From contig NZ_JALRMO010000001.1 in assembly GCF_023276405.1 (NCBI RefSeq), forward strand, positions 3,968,001 to 4,032,000: DNA of 64,000 nt, written 5' to 3'. Source of the DNA: Paenibacillus hamazuiensis (GTDB lineage: Bacteria; Bacillota; Bacilli; Paenibacillales; NBRC-103111). The notes beneath the pieces are model-generated. The model had not been told where the DNA came from. It saw only the letters and a list, made by a program, of their open reading frames with translations, and did not search any database. Below are positions 16,683-25,568 of the stretch, piece by piece. The number at the start of each line of letters is the position of its first letter. Within the stretch, counting starts at the first letter, position 1. The translations under genes were made by a program, and so were the position numbers.

Positions 16683-16732
16683 CGTTATGATTGGAACTCA
16701 AATGTGAATATGTCGTGCTTTCGCGCGGACGC

Positions 16733-17512
16733 CTATATCCCGGAGCTGTCCACCAGCTCCAGCTCCTCCACCCGCTCGAACTCGCCGAGCACCTTGTGGC
16801 GGAATTCCTGAAACGATACGCTGGCTCTTTTACGCGGATACGGCAGGTCGATCGGGATGATCGTGCGGATTGAGCCCGGTCGCGATTTCATGACGACAAC
16901 CCGGTTCGCGAGAAACACCGCTTCGTCGATATCGTGCGTGACGAGAATCATCGTCGTTCCGTTTTCCCGCCATATATCGAGCAGAGCTTCCTGCATGTGG
17001 GCCCTGGTGAACGCATCCAATGCTCCGAACGGCTCGTCGAGCAGCAGCACCTTGGGCCTGCGCAGCAGCGCCCTGGCGATCGCCACGCGCTGCGCCATGC
17101 CTCCCGACAGCTCGCGCGGGTACGCTTTTTCGAAGCCCTGCAGCTTGACAAGCTCAATCAGCTCGTTTACGCGGCTGCGTACCCCGGGATCGCTCAGCGG
17201 CAAATCGGCGGCGATGTTTTTCTCCACCGTCAGCCATGGGAACAGCCGGTGCTCCTGAAAAATAAACCCTTTATCGATGCCGGGAGCCTTCACCGGACTG
17301 CCGCCGAGCTCGACCAGCCCGTCGTGTTTCGTATCCAGCCCGGCGATGATTTTCAGCAAGGTGCTTTTGCCGCAGCCGCTCGGCCCGATGATCGTAATGA
17401 ATTCCCCCTGCTTCACATGAAGCTGAATCTGATCCAGCACCCGGATCGCCCCTTGCGGGCCGGCGAACGACTTGTTCAAACGTTCGATTTTGAGCTGCGC
17501 TTCCTTACTCAT
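16733..17512 (-). CDS. ABC transporter ATP-binding protein, sulfonate/nitrate type
   Basis: A 259-residue ATPase with Walker [10 protein letters not shown], signature [15 protein letters not shown], Walker [13 protein letters not shown] and the H-loop VTHDIDEA. The [10 protein letters not shown]-loop and overall sequence match the SsuB/TauB/NrtD group, which powers uptake of aliphatic sulfonates, taurine or nitrate. It follows the binding-protein gene by 13 bp. The permease that should complete the system is missing: a terminator follows and nothing else is in the operon. It may pair with an unlinked permease. Confidence 0.9.
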   Translation of the reverse strand: MSKEAQLKIERLNKSFAGPQGAIRVLDQIQLHVKQGEFITIIGPSGCGKSTLLKIIAGLDTKHDGLVELGGSPVKAPGIDKGFIFQEHRLFPWLTVEKNIAADLPLSDPGVRSRVNELIELVKLQGFEKAYPRELSGGMAQRVAIARALLRRPKVLLLDEPFGALDAFTRAHMQEALLDIWRENGTTMILVTHDIDEAVFLANRVVVMKSRPGSIRTIIPIDLPYPRKRASVSFQEFRHKVLGEFERVEELELVDSSGI

Positions 17513-17525
17513 CCGAATCCCCTCC

Positions 17526-18590
17526 TTATTTTTGCGTACCTAACTCCTTCAGCGCCTGCTCGACATACTTGTTTTCAATAACCTTGGACGTATCGAGCTT
17601 TTTGTTGATCGCTCCGACGGAGTACAGGAAATCGGCCTGTTCCTGATGTGCTTTGGCATACTCGGGCGTTGCCGGCGAGAGGATCGGGCTGGAGTTTTTC
17701 AGCACCTGGTCGACGATCGCGCGGTCCAGCTTCTGCGACTTGGACAGCTCCTCGGCCACCTCGTCGAAATGTCCCGTATAATATTTGCGCGCCTCCTCGT
17801 AAGCTTTCAGGAACACGACGGCAAGATCGGGATGATCCTGCAAAAACTTCGTTCTGGCGATCAGGAAGCTTGGCGCGTTGATGTTCAGATCTTGCCCCGA
17901 TACCAATATTTTCGCTCCGGTTTGAAACACCGCCGTCGTGGCGTAAGGCTCCCATATCGACCAGGCGTCGACGGCTCCGGAATCCAGTGCCGGTCTCGCT
18001 TCGTCCGGCTGCAGCTGGATTTCCTTCACATCGCTGCCCTTCAGGCCGGCACGGTCGATCGCCATGTATAAGAAGTTGTAGGCGCTGCTGCCTTTGGCGA
18101 CGGCGATTTTTTTGCCTTTTAAATCTTTCAGCTCCTTGATCGGGCTGTTTTTCGGAATGACGATAAAATTGCCGGTTTTCCCGTCCGAAGTGACCGCGAT
18201 CGCTTTAAAATCGACGCCGCCCGTCTGTGCGGAAACGACCGGCGTTCCGCCGACGGCGCCGAAATCGATCCGGCCCGCGGCGATCGCCTCAAAATGCGGA
18301 GGTCCGCTGGCAAATTCGGTCCATTTGACTTCCGCGCCTGCTTTGGCGAACGCCTTCTCGAAATAGCCCTTTTCCCGGGCATACGGGAAAATGCCCGTCT
18401 TGCCTTGTACGCCGATGTTGACGACGACCTTCTCCTTGGCCGCTCCGGATGCCGGCTGCGCTCCTCCGGAAGCTGCGGCGTTCGAAGAGCCGGCGTTTTG
18501 CGCGGTGCCGCAGCCCGCCAGCGCTGCCATCCATACAGCCAGAACGATGCCGAAAAATTTCTTTTTGCTGCCGATAAGGACTTTTGCCAT
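17526..18590 (-). CDS. ABC substrate-binding lipoprotein, aliphatic sulfonate (SsuA) type
   Basis: A 354-residue lipoprotein. The signal ends in a LAGC lipobox (Cys27) followed by an Ala/Gly/Ser-rich linker, then a periplasmic-binding fold with SsuA-like blocks [40 protein letters not shown] and [10 protein letters not shown]. It would capture sulfonates or related organosulfur compounds. ATG 18590 is preceded by GGGGGATG; an open frame 41 codons longer lacks a signal peptide. It is followed by the ATPase gene with no permease. A near-palindromic ATTCCGATTGGATT (18755-18768), resembling a CymR-type box, lies upstream. Confidence 0.88.
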   Translation of the reverse strand: MAKVLIGSKKKFFGIVLAVWMAALAGCGTAQNAGSSNAAASGGAQPASGAAKEKVVVNIGVQGKTGIFPYAREKGYFEKAFAKAGAEVKWTEFASGPPHFEAIAAGRIDFGAVGGTPVVSAQTGGVDFKAIAVTSDGKTGNFIVIPKNSPIKELKDLKGKKIAVAKGSSAYNFLYMAIDRAGLKGSDVKEIQLQPDEARPALDSGAVDAWSIWEPYATTAVFQTGAKILVSGQDLNINAPSFLIARTKFLQDHPDLAVVFLKAYEEARKYYTGHFDEVAEELSKSQKLDRAIVDQVLKNSSPILSPATPEYAKAHQEQADFLYSVGAINKKLDTSKVIENKYVEQALKELGTQK

Positions 18591-18683
18591 ATGCTCATCC
18601 CCCGCTTGATTGGTAAGTGAAAATGAATTATCCGCTGCCCTTTGGCGGTCCAATAGGGAAAATCGGCGTTTACCATGCCGGAC

Positions 18684-18730
18684 AAAAAAAGGAGACGTCC
18701 CTCCCCGCTGCAAAGCGGGCGAACGTCTCC
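18684..18730 (-). terminator. terminator between dehydratase and sulfonate-type operon
   Basis: GGAGACGT...ACGTCTCC encloses a CCCGC/GCGGG stem and is followed on the minus strand by T7. It ends the YjhG-type gene and lies in the leader of the binding-protein gene, so attenuation is also possible. Confidence 0.8.
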
Positions 18731-18828
18731 GGTGGTCCGGTAGAATACACTTTAATTCCGATTGGATTTATATGATTTAAAGATTAGCATGAAGGCGAAT
18801 GTCCTGTCAATTGAAATTTTCCGCTGCG

Positions 18829-20814
18829 CTAAGTCCAGCCGAGCGCTTTTTTTCCGGCCTCCAGCGCGGCCACGATGCGATCGACGTCGTATACGTTGCC
18901 CCGCCACGTACCGCCGCTGACCGCCTGCAGAGCGGCCCACAGCCGGGTGTCGTCCGGCAGGGCGCCGTCCGGCTTCATCTCCGGGTGGAAGGGCCGCTGC
19001 GCCAGCACACGCGCGCCTTCCTCCGGCGTATACAAAGCGTCGTCTTCGCCGATGAAATTGACGCTGCCTTCCAGCTTGCCCCGATCGACGACGATTTCGA
19101 TCAGATCGCCGTCGCGCAGCTTTCCGATCGGGCCGCCGGCCAAAGCCTCCGGACCGACGTGTCCGATGCACGCCCCCGTGGAGACGCCGGAAAACCGCGC
19201 GTCCGTAATGAGCGACACATGTTTGCCGAACGGCAGATGCTTCAGCGCCGAGGTGAGCTGGTACGTCTCCTCCATGCCGGTTCCCGACGGGCCGCGGCCG
19301 AGCAGCACCATGACGTCGCCCGCATGAATGCTCCCGCTCTTGATCGCGGCGATCGCCGCCCGCTCGGTGGTGAACACCTTGGCTCTGCCGGTATGGCGGT
19401 AAACGCCGTCCTCGTCCAGCACCGTCGGATCGATCGACGTCGACTTGATGACCGAACCTTCCGGAGCGATATTTCCGGTCGGAAACGTAACCGTCGAGGT
19501 GATGCCCATCTGCTTCGCCTTCTCCGGTCCCATAATAACCGTGTCCGGGTCGACGCCGTCCTTCTCGATCAGCTGCCTCCGCAGCTCGTGCCGGCGCGGC
19601 GAGTCCGCCCACCAGTCGAGCACGTCGCCGAGCTTGCGTCCGGTTACGGTAAGCGCCGTTTCGTCCAGCACGCCGAGTTTTCTCAAATGCAGCATCACCT
19701 CCGGCACCCCGCCGGCCAAAAACACGCGAACGGTCGGGTGGTATATCGGGCCGTTCGGCAGCACGCTGACGAGCCGCGGCACACTGCGGTTGACGCGGAT
19801 CCAGTCGCTGACCGCCGGCACAGCGAGACCGGCTGCATGGGCAATGGCGGGAATGTGCAGCAGCAGGTTCGTCGATCCGCCGAACGCGGCGTGCACGGCC
19901 ATCGCGTTGCTTATCGACGCGTCGGTCAGGATGTCGCGCATCCGCAAGCCTCGGGCTTCGAGCGCCATGACCGCCCTCGCCGACTGCCGGCCGATCTCCT
20001 CCCATACCGGCTGGCCGGAAGGGGCGAGCGCCGAATGCGGCACCGCGAGGCCCATCGCCTCGGCCACAACCTGCGACGTCGCCGCCGTGCCGAGAAACTG
20101 GCAGCCTCCCCCGGGCGTCGCGCAGGCGCGGCAGCCGAGGTCGGCCGCCTCGTCCAGGCTGATCTCGCCGCTGGCATAGCGGGCGCCGATCGTTTGAATT
20201 TTGCCGGCGTCCTCCCCTACGCTCGGCGGCAGCGTTACCCCGCCGGGCACGATCACCCCCGGGAGGTCGTGCATCCCGGCGAGCGCAAGCATCATCGCCG
20301 GCAAGCCTTTGTCGCACGTGGCGACGCCGATGACCCCTTTGCGCGTGGGCAGCGAACGGATCAGCCGGCGAAACACGACAGCGGCATCGTTGCGGTACGG
20401 CAGCGAATCGAACATGCCGGTCGTCCCCTGCGACCGCCCGTCGCAAGGATCGCTGACGTAGCCGGCGAACGGAATGCCGCCGTGCGCGGCGATTTCCTCA
20501 GCCGCCGCTTTCATCAGCAGTCCGACCTCCCAGTGGCCGGTATGATAGCCGAGCGCTACCGGCGTGCCGTCATCCCGCCGTATGCCCCCCTGCGTGCTGA
20601 GGATGAGAAACTGCTTGCCGCCGAGCAAGCCCGGCTTCCAGCCCATACCGGCGTTTTGCGACATACCGAACAAGTCGCCGCTCGGCGCATGGCGCAGCAG
20701 CTCGTCGGTCAGCGGAAGCTTGCCCTCCGCCCCCGGAGCGTGAGTCGTGACGTCGTACAGCTGCGGGTCGTCTTTTCCCATGATGGATGCGATGGATTCG
20801 GTCGGTTCGTGCAT
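18829..20814 (-). CDS. YjhG/YagF family D-xylonate dehydratase
   Basis: A 661-residue IlvD/Edd-type dehydratase. Its length and blocks ([81 protein letters not shown]) match E. coli YjhG/YagF, which convert D-xylonate to 2-keto-3-deoxy-xylonate, rather than the shorter IlvD. Cysteines in DPCDG, TCDKG and [10 protein letters not shown] fit the iron-sulfur site. ATG 20814 follows AGGAGG by 7 bases; a TTG two codons earlier is less likely. A cre-like site lies just upstream. No xylonate dehydrogenase or aldolase is adjacent. Confidence 0.92.
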   Translation of the reverse strand: MHEPTESIASIMGKDDPQLYDVTTHAPGAEGKLPLTDELLRHAPSGDLFGMSQNAGMGWKPGLLGGKQFLILSTQGGIRRDDGTPVALGYHTGHWEVGLLMKAAAEEIAAHGGIPFAGYVSDPCDGRSQGTTGMFDSLPYRNDAAVVFRRLIRSLPTRKGVIGVATCDKGLPAMMLALAGMHDLPGVIVPGGVTLPPSVGEDAGKIQTIGARYASGEISLDEAADLGCRACATPGGGCQFLGTAATSQVVAEAMGLAVPHSALAPSGQPVWEEIGRQSARAVMALEARGLRMRDILTDASISNAMAVHAAFGGSTNLLLHIPAIAHAAGLAVPAVSDWIRVNRSVPRLVSVLPNGPIYHPTVRVFLAGGVPEVMLHLRKLGVLDETALTVTGRKLGDVLDWWADSPRRHELRRQLIEKDGVDPDTVIMGPEKAKQMGITSTVTFPTGNIAPEGSVIKSTSIDPTVLDEDGVYRHTGRAKVFTTERAAIAAIKSGSIHAGDVMVLLGRGPSGTGMEETYQLTSALKHLPFGKHVSLITDARFSGVSTGACIGHVGPEALAGGPIGKLRDGDLIEIVVDRGKLEGSVNFIGEDDALYTPEEGARVLAQRPFHPEMKPDGALPDDTRLWAALQAVSGGTWRGNVYDVDRIVAALEAGKKALGWT

Positions 20815-20839
20815 AAACAATCCTCCTCGTCGTTACGTG

Positions 20840-20853
20840 TTAAAGCGCTTGCA
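20840..20853 (-). promoter_or_regulatory. cre-like site upstream of D-xylonate dehydratase
   Basis: On the minus strand TGCAAGCGCTTTAA matches 12 of 14 positions of the CcpA consensus TGWAANCGNTNWCA, about 25 bases before the start codon. It would give glucose repression. Confidence 0.55.
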
Positions 20854-20983
20854 ATCTGTTCGCTACTCTTCCCTTTTACCTTCTTGCACTTTATTCAAAA
20901 CAGCTCATTCTAATCATAATTGCCGGTGAATATTTTATCCAGCAATTTTCATCACACACGGGCCGGCAGCGCTCATAAACCTG

Positions 20984-21021
20984 AAAAAAGCCGTCAGGCA
21001 CTTCGCCCCGACGGCTTTTTT
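20984..21021 (-). terminator. terminator between hoxX-like gene and dehydratase
   Basis: AAAAAAGCCGTC and GACGGCTTTTTT form a 12-bp symmetric stem with a 14-base loop. It is usable in both directions. Confidence 0.85.
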
Positions 21022-21039
21022 AACTAACGATCATGCATG

Positions 21040-21285
21040 CTGCGATGGTAACGGGATTGCATGTGCGCCAAGGTCCCGTTCACGGGCAGCTTAACGGTTG
21101 CTGTGGAGCTTATTTGGCTAAAAAACATCATTTTTAAATCGTAACGGTTGTGGCAGAGCTTATTTTTCATTTCGTATCCCTCAAAACGATGAAAGTTCAC
21201 AAATAACCGCTCTGGCAACCGTTACCGTTCGGAAATCACCGATCTTAGCCCCTTTAAGCTCATCTGCAACCGTTACACCATCCGT
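21040..21285. repeat. cluster of GTAACGGTTG...GAGCTTATTT repeats
   Basis: Direct copies lie at about 21091-21115 (TTAACGGTTGCTGTGGAGCT) and 21141-21166 (GTAACGGTTGTGGCAGAGCT). Inverted copies lie at about 21202-21226 and 21255-21277 (GCAACCGTTAC form). A partial copy with AACGGGA/TCCCGTT arms starts the cluster near 21049. The units face each other and can pair. The 64-codon frame across them is not gene-like. The rest of 20815-21384 holds a cre-like site and a terminator. Confidence 0.6.
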
Positions 21286-21384
21286 GTAAGCCGTATGAGT
21301 CAAAACCGTCCGCTGCGCCATATAAATCTTTTGTTTAACTTATATACTATCCGTTATAAAACACCCATGATTGCAGCAGCTTCT

Positions 21385-23076
21385 CTAGGTAACCGCAGTT
21401 TCGCTCCTGACATCCCCCGCCGCTTCGACGGAACAGGAAAGCTTATAGACAAATTGGCGTCTCGCCTCATGGTAAGCGGGATTTTCACCGTAAAAATTAA
21501 TCCGCATTTTCCGAAGCTCCTCGCTGCGGTAATGTTCCAGCGGTTTGCTTTGCTCGTCCTTGAAACGCTTTTCCCTTTTGGCTTGCAGAAATTGGGCATA
21601 ATTCGGCGATTCGGCCAATTCCTGCGCAATTTGTTCGACTCGGCTGCAAAAGGCCTCTTGATCTTCGCCAAATACGCCGTCAACTAGACCTATCGATTCG
21701 GCGGACGCCGTGCCGATCGGCAGGCATTGTTCCGTCAGCTCCAAGGCTTTGTTCGGGCCGACCCGACCCGGCAGGAGATAGGTCCAGTACTCCGAACCGT
21801 ATAATCCCCCCATTTTTTTGTAATGCGGGTTCAGAACTATCCCCTCTCTGGCATATACGCGATCGGCGGCGAGCGCTAAAATCACGCCGCCGGCACCGGC
21901 ATTTCCCTGCATCGCCGATATCGTGATCCTGGAGCCGGTCAAAACGATCTCCCGCACCAAATCGTTCATGGCGTTGATGTTGGCCCACGATTCGTCGGCA
22001 GGACTTTCCGCATGCTCGATGACGTTCAGATGGATGCCGTTCGACCAAAAATCGATGCCTCCCATCAGCACGATGACTTTGATATCCCGCTTCGACGCTT
22101 CCAGATACGCCTCTTTTAACCGGATGCACTGCTCCGTCGACATCGCCCCGTTGTAAAAGTCAAAATGCAAATAGCCTACCCGGTTCTTTTCCTCATAAAA
22201 GATTTCTCTATATGTACGGCCTTCGTACTTGGCAAAAGGGGACAAGGGCAAATGCGGGATCAGGTCCAACCGGTCCTTGAATGCCAGAGCGGCCGGCAGC
22301 TTGAAGCAGCCTTTCGGTTTCACGTGCGTAATCCATATCGCTCCGTCTCCGGTCGCACGGCAGACGGCTCCGTCCCGGTAACCCAATATTTCTCCGGGCA
22401 CCCCTTTCAGCAAATCTTCCTCATGCGCGCCGAAAAGGTACACCGGTTGTCCGAACATTTCGTCCAATACGCCGGGATGACTGTCGGCTGCACGGATTTT
22501 TTTGGCTATCGCTTCGGTGGTCTGAGCCCAATCGATTCTGCGGTCCGCCTGCGTGATTTTCGGGTGCAGCTTCCCTTTTACATCATCCTTGGAATAATCC
22601 AGCGGCTCCGGACGAAAGTCGTTCTTGCCGATGGATTCAATCGCTTCCAACACGCATTTTACCGCCGCCTGGGTCACTTCGTGACGGTATAGCCGGCTTT
22701 TGCTCACATTTTTCATCCGAAAATGAGCGGTCGCCCATATGTCGCCGGCGTCCATTTCCTCATCGGCCTGAAGCAGCGTCACGCCCCACTCTTCGTTTCC
22801 GTCCATGATCGCCCAGTCCAGCGAAAACGGCCCCCGGTCGCCTTTAATCCCGGGATGCACGACTAAAGTAGTGTGCCGGCTCCAAACGGATTTCGGTATC
22901 ATTATTTTGAGAAACGGCGCTAGAATGAGTTCGGGTTCGTGCCGCTCGGCGGCATCTATCATGTCCTGTTCGGAATTCACTATTTGGATGGCAATCCGGT
23001 GTCCGCGCCCGGTCAATTCCGCATACATCCGTTGACTCATACTGTTGTGGGCCGTCGTCAGAAATAATATCAACAT
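21385..23076 (-). CDS. hoxX: HoxX-like protein (formyltransferase plus enoyl-CoA hydratase/isomerase)
   Basis: A 563-residue two-domain protein. The N-terminal half is a formyltetrahydrofolate-dependent formyltransferase-like domain with HPGIKGDRGPFSLDWAI and QADEEMDAGDIWAT. The C-terminal half is a crotonase-like domain (VLMGGIDFWSNGIHLN, ISAMQGNAGAGGVILALAAD). This architecture defines HoxX, which makes the CO ligand of [NiFe]-hydrogenases from formyl-THF in aerobic bacteria. No hydrogenase or hyp gene is in the window. The start is taken as codon 4 (ATG 23076), 9 bases after GGGAG; ATG 23085 directly abuts that site. Confidence 0.88.
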   Translation of the reverse strand: MLILFLTTAHNSMSQRMYAELTGRGHRIAIQIVNSEQDMIDAAERHEPELILAPFLKIMIPKSVWSRHTTLVVHPGIKGDRGPFSLDWAIMDGNEEWGVTLLQADEEMDAGDIWATAHFRMKNVSKSRLYRHEVTQAAVKCVLEAIESIGKNDFRPEPLDYSKDDVKGKLHPKITQADRRIDWAQTTEAIAKKIRAADSHPGVLDEMFGQPVYLFGAHEEDLLKGVPGEILGYRDGAVCRATGDGAIWITHVKPKGCFKLPAALAFKDRLDLIPHLPLSPFAKYEGRTYREIFYEEKNRVGYLHFDFYNGAMSTEQCIRLKEAYLEASKRDIKVIVLMGGIDFWSNGIHLNVIEHAESPADESWANINAMNDLVREIVLTGSRITISAMQGNAGAGGVILALAADRVYAREGIVLNPHYKKMGGLYGSEYWTYLLPGRVGPNKALELTEQCLPIGTASAESIGLVDGVFGEDQEAFCSRVEQIAQELAESPNYAQFLQAKREKRFKDEQSKPLEHYRSEELRKMRINFYGENPAYHEARRQFVYKLSCSVEAAGDVRSETAVT

Positions 23077-23242
23077 ATTCGTCATCTCCCTACTTTCCTA
23101 TACGGATACGAACAATGGCTTAAGCTCTCCAAAGTATAACATATAATTTCCGACCGTTTCTCGACAAAAATTGACGGCCTTTTGATTTTCTTTCCTCCCA
23201 AAGTCCTGCCCGCCCATTTCCGGGTCGTTCGCGAAAAGGAAA

Positions 23243-25297
23243 ATCGAGTAGGCCCATGAATGAATTCATGGGCCTCTCACAGAACCGGACGTGCGGGTCA
23301 TCGCATCCGGCTCCTCCGCGCTTATCCCCGCTGGGGATGATGTTCATTATAGATGTCTACGAGAAAAACGAGACCTCTTTCTCTGAACCAATCGTTTGGC
23401 ATTGCAACACTGGCTGGCTTGGATAGCGAGCTTCTCCATGCGAACATACGCATCTTGGGAAGCTCTCCCCTCCACTTATTCTTTCTTAGTGCCCTGTAGA
23501 AGTTCTTCGGCTTTTTCCAGCTCCGCAACTGTACCATCCGGAGCCTTCTCCTTATCCATGCATCGTACTCTCTCATCAGACTTCCTACGTTGCCCCAGCC
23601 AAAATAGCTACCCCATCCACGTAAATATGGATTCAACTTCTTTCGGATCAGCTGTTCCACATTCACCGTTTGGTTCCGCCGCGTAATTGCTTTCACGCGT
23701 TCTTTAAATTTCTGTTTGGCTTTCGAGGATGGAGTAACCCAAAATCCCGGTTTAAACTCATGACCTAGGAACATAAAGGACTGTTCCAAGTTGTTCACGA
23801 TCTTGGTTTTCTCCGGGTGTACTTTGAGCCCAAGCTCTTGTTCCAGTAGACGAATAACACCTTGGAGTACCCTCTCTGCCCCCTTTTGGGATTTGCAGCA
23901 GATCACAAAATCATCGGCGTACCGTGTTATACGGTGCTTCCGTTCAGTCATGAGCTTATCCAGCGGGTTTAGGTAGATATTCGCCAAAAGCGGACTAATA
24001 ACCCCACCCTGTGGACTTCCTTGCTCGTTCAGGTGAAAACTTCCGTTCTCCATGACTCCGGACTTTAAGAAGCTTTCTATGAGCTTTAGGACACTACCAT
24101 CCACCACTTCTTCCTTGACGGCCTTAAGCAACTTGTCATGTGGAATGAGATCGAAATACGATTTCAGGTCGGCGTCGATCACATAAACGTATCCATCCAT
24201 GAGATCTTTCCGAATGTTCTCCAGCGCCATGTGTGCACTGCGTCCCGGGCGAAACCCAAAACTACACTCCATAAATGTCGCCTCGTAAATCGGTTCGAGG
24301 ATTCGGCGGGTCGCCGCCTGTACTACGCGATCGCGAATTGCGGGTATCCCGAGCGGCCTTTGACCCCCATTTTCCTTGGAAATGTACATGCGCCTGACCG
24401 GCATCGGCTTGTATGCCTTCGCCCGCAGCTCCTGCTGAAGCGTTCTTAAGTTACGCTCCAGTTCACTCTCGAATACCTTTATGGTCACTCCGTCTACTCC
24501 CGCTGCTCCCCGGTTGCGCTTGACCTCCCGGAATGCCTCCTCAAGGTTCGGCATCGCCCATATCTTGTCGATGAGGCTGTGCCATCTGCGTTTTCTCGGG
24601 ACTTCTACTCCCTCACGAAAGCCTACCTCTCCTTTTCCTTCCTTCATGTCTCGTGTTCCTTCCCTTTCAGTTTCCGGACGTATAGCTAATCTTTCAGCCT
24701 TTCCGGTTCCCCTTCGGTACTCCGCCCCAGACGGCCTACCCTTTTGTTCAGCCCCGGCTCTTCGCTCTTCTTGGCTCCCCGGCTTCTGTCTGGCACATGA
24801 CGGCTTCCTAGGTGGTTATGCTTTTCTTCCACGGTTCCGGGCTTCGCACCAAGTCTTTGCCTTTTGGGTCTAAGCTTGCACCGACAACGTTGGTGTCGGT
24901 TCACTTGCCATTGCGGCTTTTCCGGCAAGCTTTCTCACTACTATCCCTTCGTATGACTGCTCACCATCCATCATTCTGTCTTAGCCCTATAAGCCTTGAA
25001 AAGAGTTTACCGCTATGCGGAAGACGATAAGCCCTCCTTGGGTCACGTCATCGTCTTTCCCCCGAATCCAGTCCTCCTAACTTTCGAAGCCTATGGTGGT
25101 ATAGGACGTCCCCTTCTCTTGCAGGGTTATCCGGCTTCGCCAGCCAACATGGTTCATGCCGCCTGTTCCGGGTTTTGCCTTCTGATCCTCCGCACCCTCC
25201 CTTACGGCCAGAGCACTACCAGTCGGCTATGCGCTTCCGCCACCCCGCGGTGCGCTCGGGACTTTCACCCGTTAGTACGATGCGCTGCCAAGCGCAC
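23243..25297 (-). mobile_element. group II intron, class C type, copy 1
   Basis: A 2,055-bp element whose 5' end (GTGCGC at 25297) directly follows a terminator hairpin plus TTTT, the insertion habit of class C introns. Domain V is at 23281-23313 (GAGCCGGATGCGATGACC and CGCACGTCCGGTTCT strands). Domain VI is at about 23250-23280, a GGCCCATGAA hairpin followed by CTACTCGAT at the 3' end. The maturase gene fills 23322-24647. It appears identical to copy 2 at 35716-37770, which sets both edges by comparison. It is presumably spliced from transcripts. Confidence 0.9.
23322..24647 (-). CDS. ltrA: group II intron reverse transcriptase/maturase, copy 1
   Basis: A 441-residue intron-encoded protein. 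The reverse-transcriptase domain has RGAAGVDGVTI, RPLGIPAIRDRVVQ, FGFRPGRSAH, QGSPQGGVISPLLANI and the active site YADD at residues 243-246. The maturase (X) domain follows (LNPYLRGWGSYF). No HNH endonuclease domain is present, fitting class C introns. The protein helps the RNA fold and splice, and copies it into new sites. It ends just before domain V and is identical to copy 2. Confidence 0.95.
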   Translation of the reverse strand: MKEGKGEVGFREGVEVPRKRRWHSLIDKIWAMPNLEEAFREVKRNRGAAGVDGVTIKVFESELERNLRTLQQELRAKAYKPMPVRRMYISKENGGQRPLGIPAIRDRVVQAATRRILEPIYEATFMECSFGFRPGRSAHMALENIRKDLMDGYVYVIDADLKSYFDLIPHDKLLKAVKEEVVDGSVLKLIESFLKSGVMENGSFHLNEQGSPQGGVISPLLANIYLNPLDKLMTERKHRITRYADDFVICCKSQKGAERVLQGVIRLLEQELGLKVHPEKTKIVNNLEQSFMFLGHEFKPGFWVTPSSKAKQKFKERVKAITRRNQTVNVEQLIRKKLNPYLRGWGSYFGWGNVGSLMREYDAWIRRRLRMVQLRSWKKPKNFYRALRKNKWRGELPKMRMFAWRSSLSKPASVAMPNDWFRERGLVFLVDIYNEHHPQRG

Positions 25298-25328
25298 AAA
25301 AGCGCACAGCCGGGTTGCGGCCATGCGC
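25298..25328 (-). terminator. terminator hairpin used as intron copy 1 insertion site
   Basis: On the minus strand GCGCA..GCCG-CAACC-CGGC..TGCGC is followed by TTTT and then the first base of the intron. It would end the secreted protein-peptide unit. Confidence 0.75.
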
Positions 25329-25385
25329 TTTTTGCACTAGTCTTCGGTCCATTTATCCTAACTTATCGTGCCGGTGAGCCATACG

Positions 25386-25550
25386 TCAGTCCTTCACGCA
25401 CACCCGCTGCCAAAATCCTGAAGGGGACATCTGGAATTCCCAATGATAGCCGTTCGGGCACATTCCGCTGCTTAAAGCCGTCTCGAACACGATGAGCTCA
25501 TGCTGAATGACTTTAGGTGCCGCATACTGCTTTTTTTCCGTCATTTCCAT
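25386..25550 (-). CDS. 54-residue peptide gene, RiPP-precursor-like, downstream of the secreted protein
   Basis: ATG 25550 lies 18 bases after the stop of the 914-residue secreted protein gene and has AAGGGAG 10 bases upstream, so the two are almost surely co-transcribed. The peptide has a charged N-terminal part with TEKKQYAAPKVIQHE, then VFETALSSGM, then a distinct C-terminal part CPNGYHWEFQ and SGFWQRVCVKD with exactly two cysteines (31 and 51). It has no signal peptide. The leader/core look suggests a ribosomally made, modified peptide precursor, but no modifying enzyme is nearby. The terminator at 25298-25328 ends the unit. No family is assigned. Confidence 0.6.
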   Translation of the reverse strand: MEMTEKKQYAAPKVIQHELIVFETALSSGMCPNGYHWEFQMSPSGFWQRVCVKD

Positions 25551-25568
25551 GCGCTTCAATCTCCCTTC

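Noticed and set aside
17526-18713. Longer start for the sulfonate-type binding protein
   Set aside because: The first 41 codons would bury the signal peptide and lipobox; the internal ATG 18590 gives a proper lipoprotein signal.
18752-20446. Long Arg-rich open frame on the minus strand inside the dehydratase gene
   Set aside because: It is a shifted-frame shadow of the GC-rich D-xylonate dehydratase gene; the product is Arg/Gly-rich with no family motif.
21024-21218. 64-codon minus-strand frame
   Set aside because: It runs across the repeat cluster, has no ribosome site and resembles no protein.
24686-25340. Several short frames in the 5' half of intron copy 1 (and the same in copy 2)
   Set aside because: They lie in the structured intron RNA region (domains I-IV) and recur only because the introns are identical.
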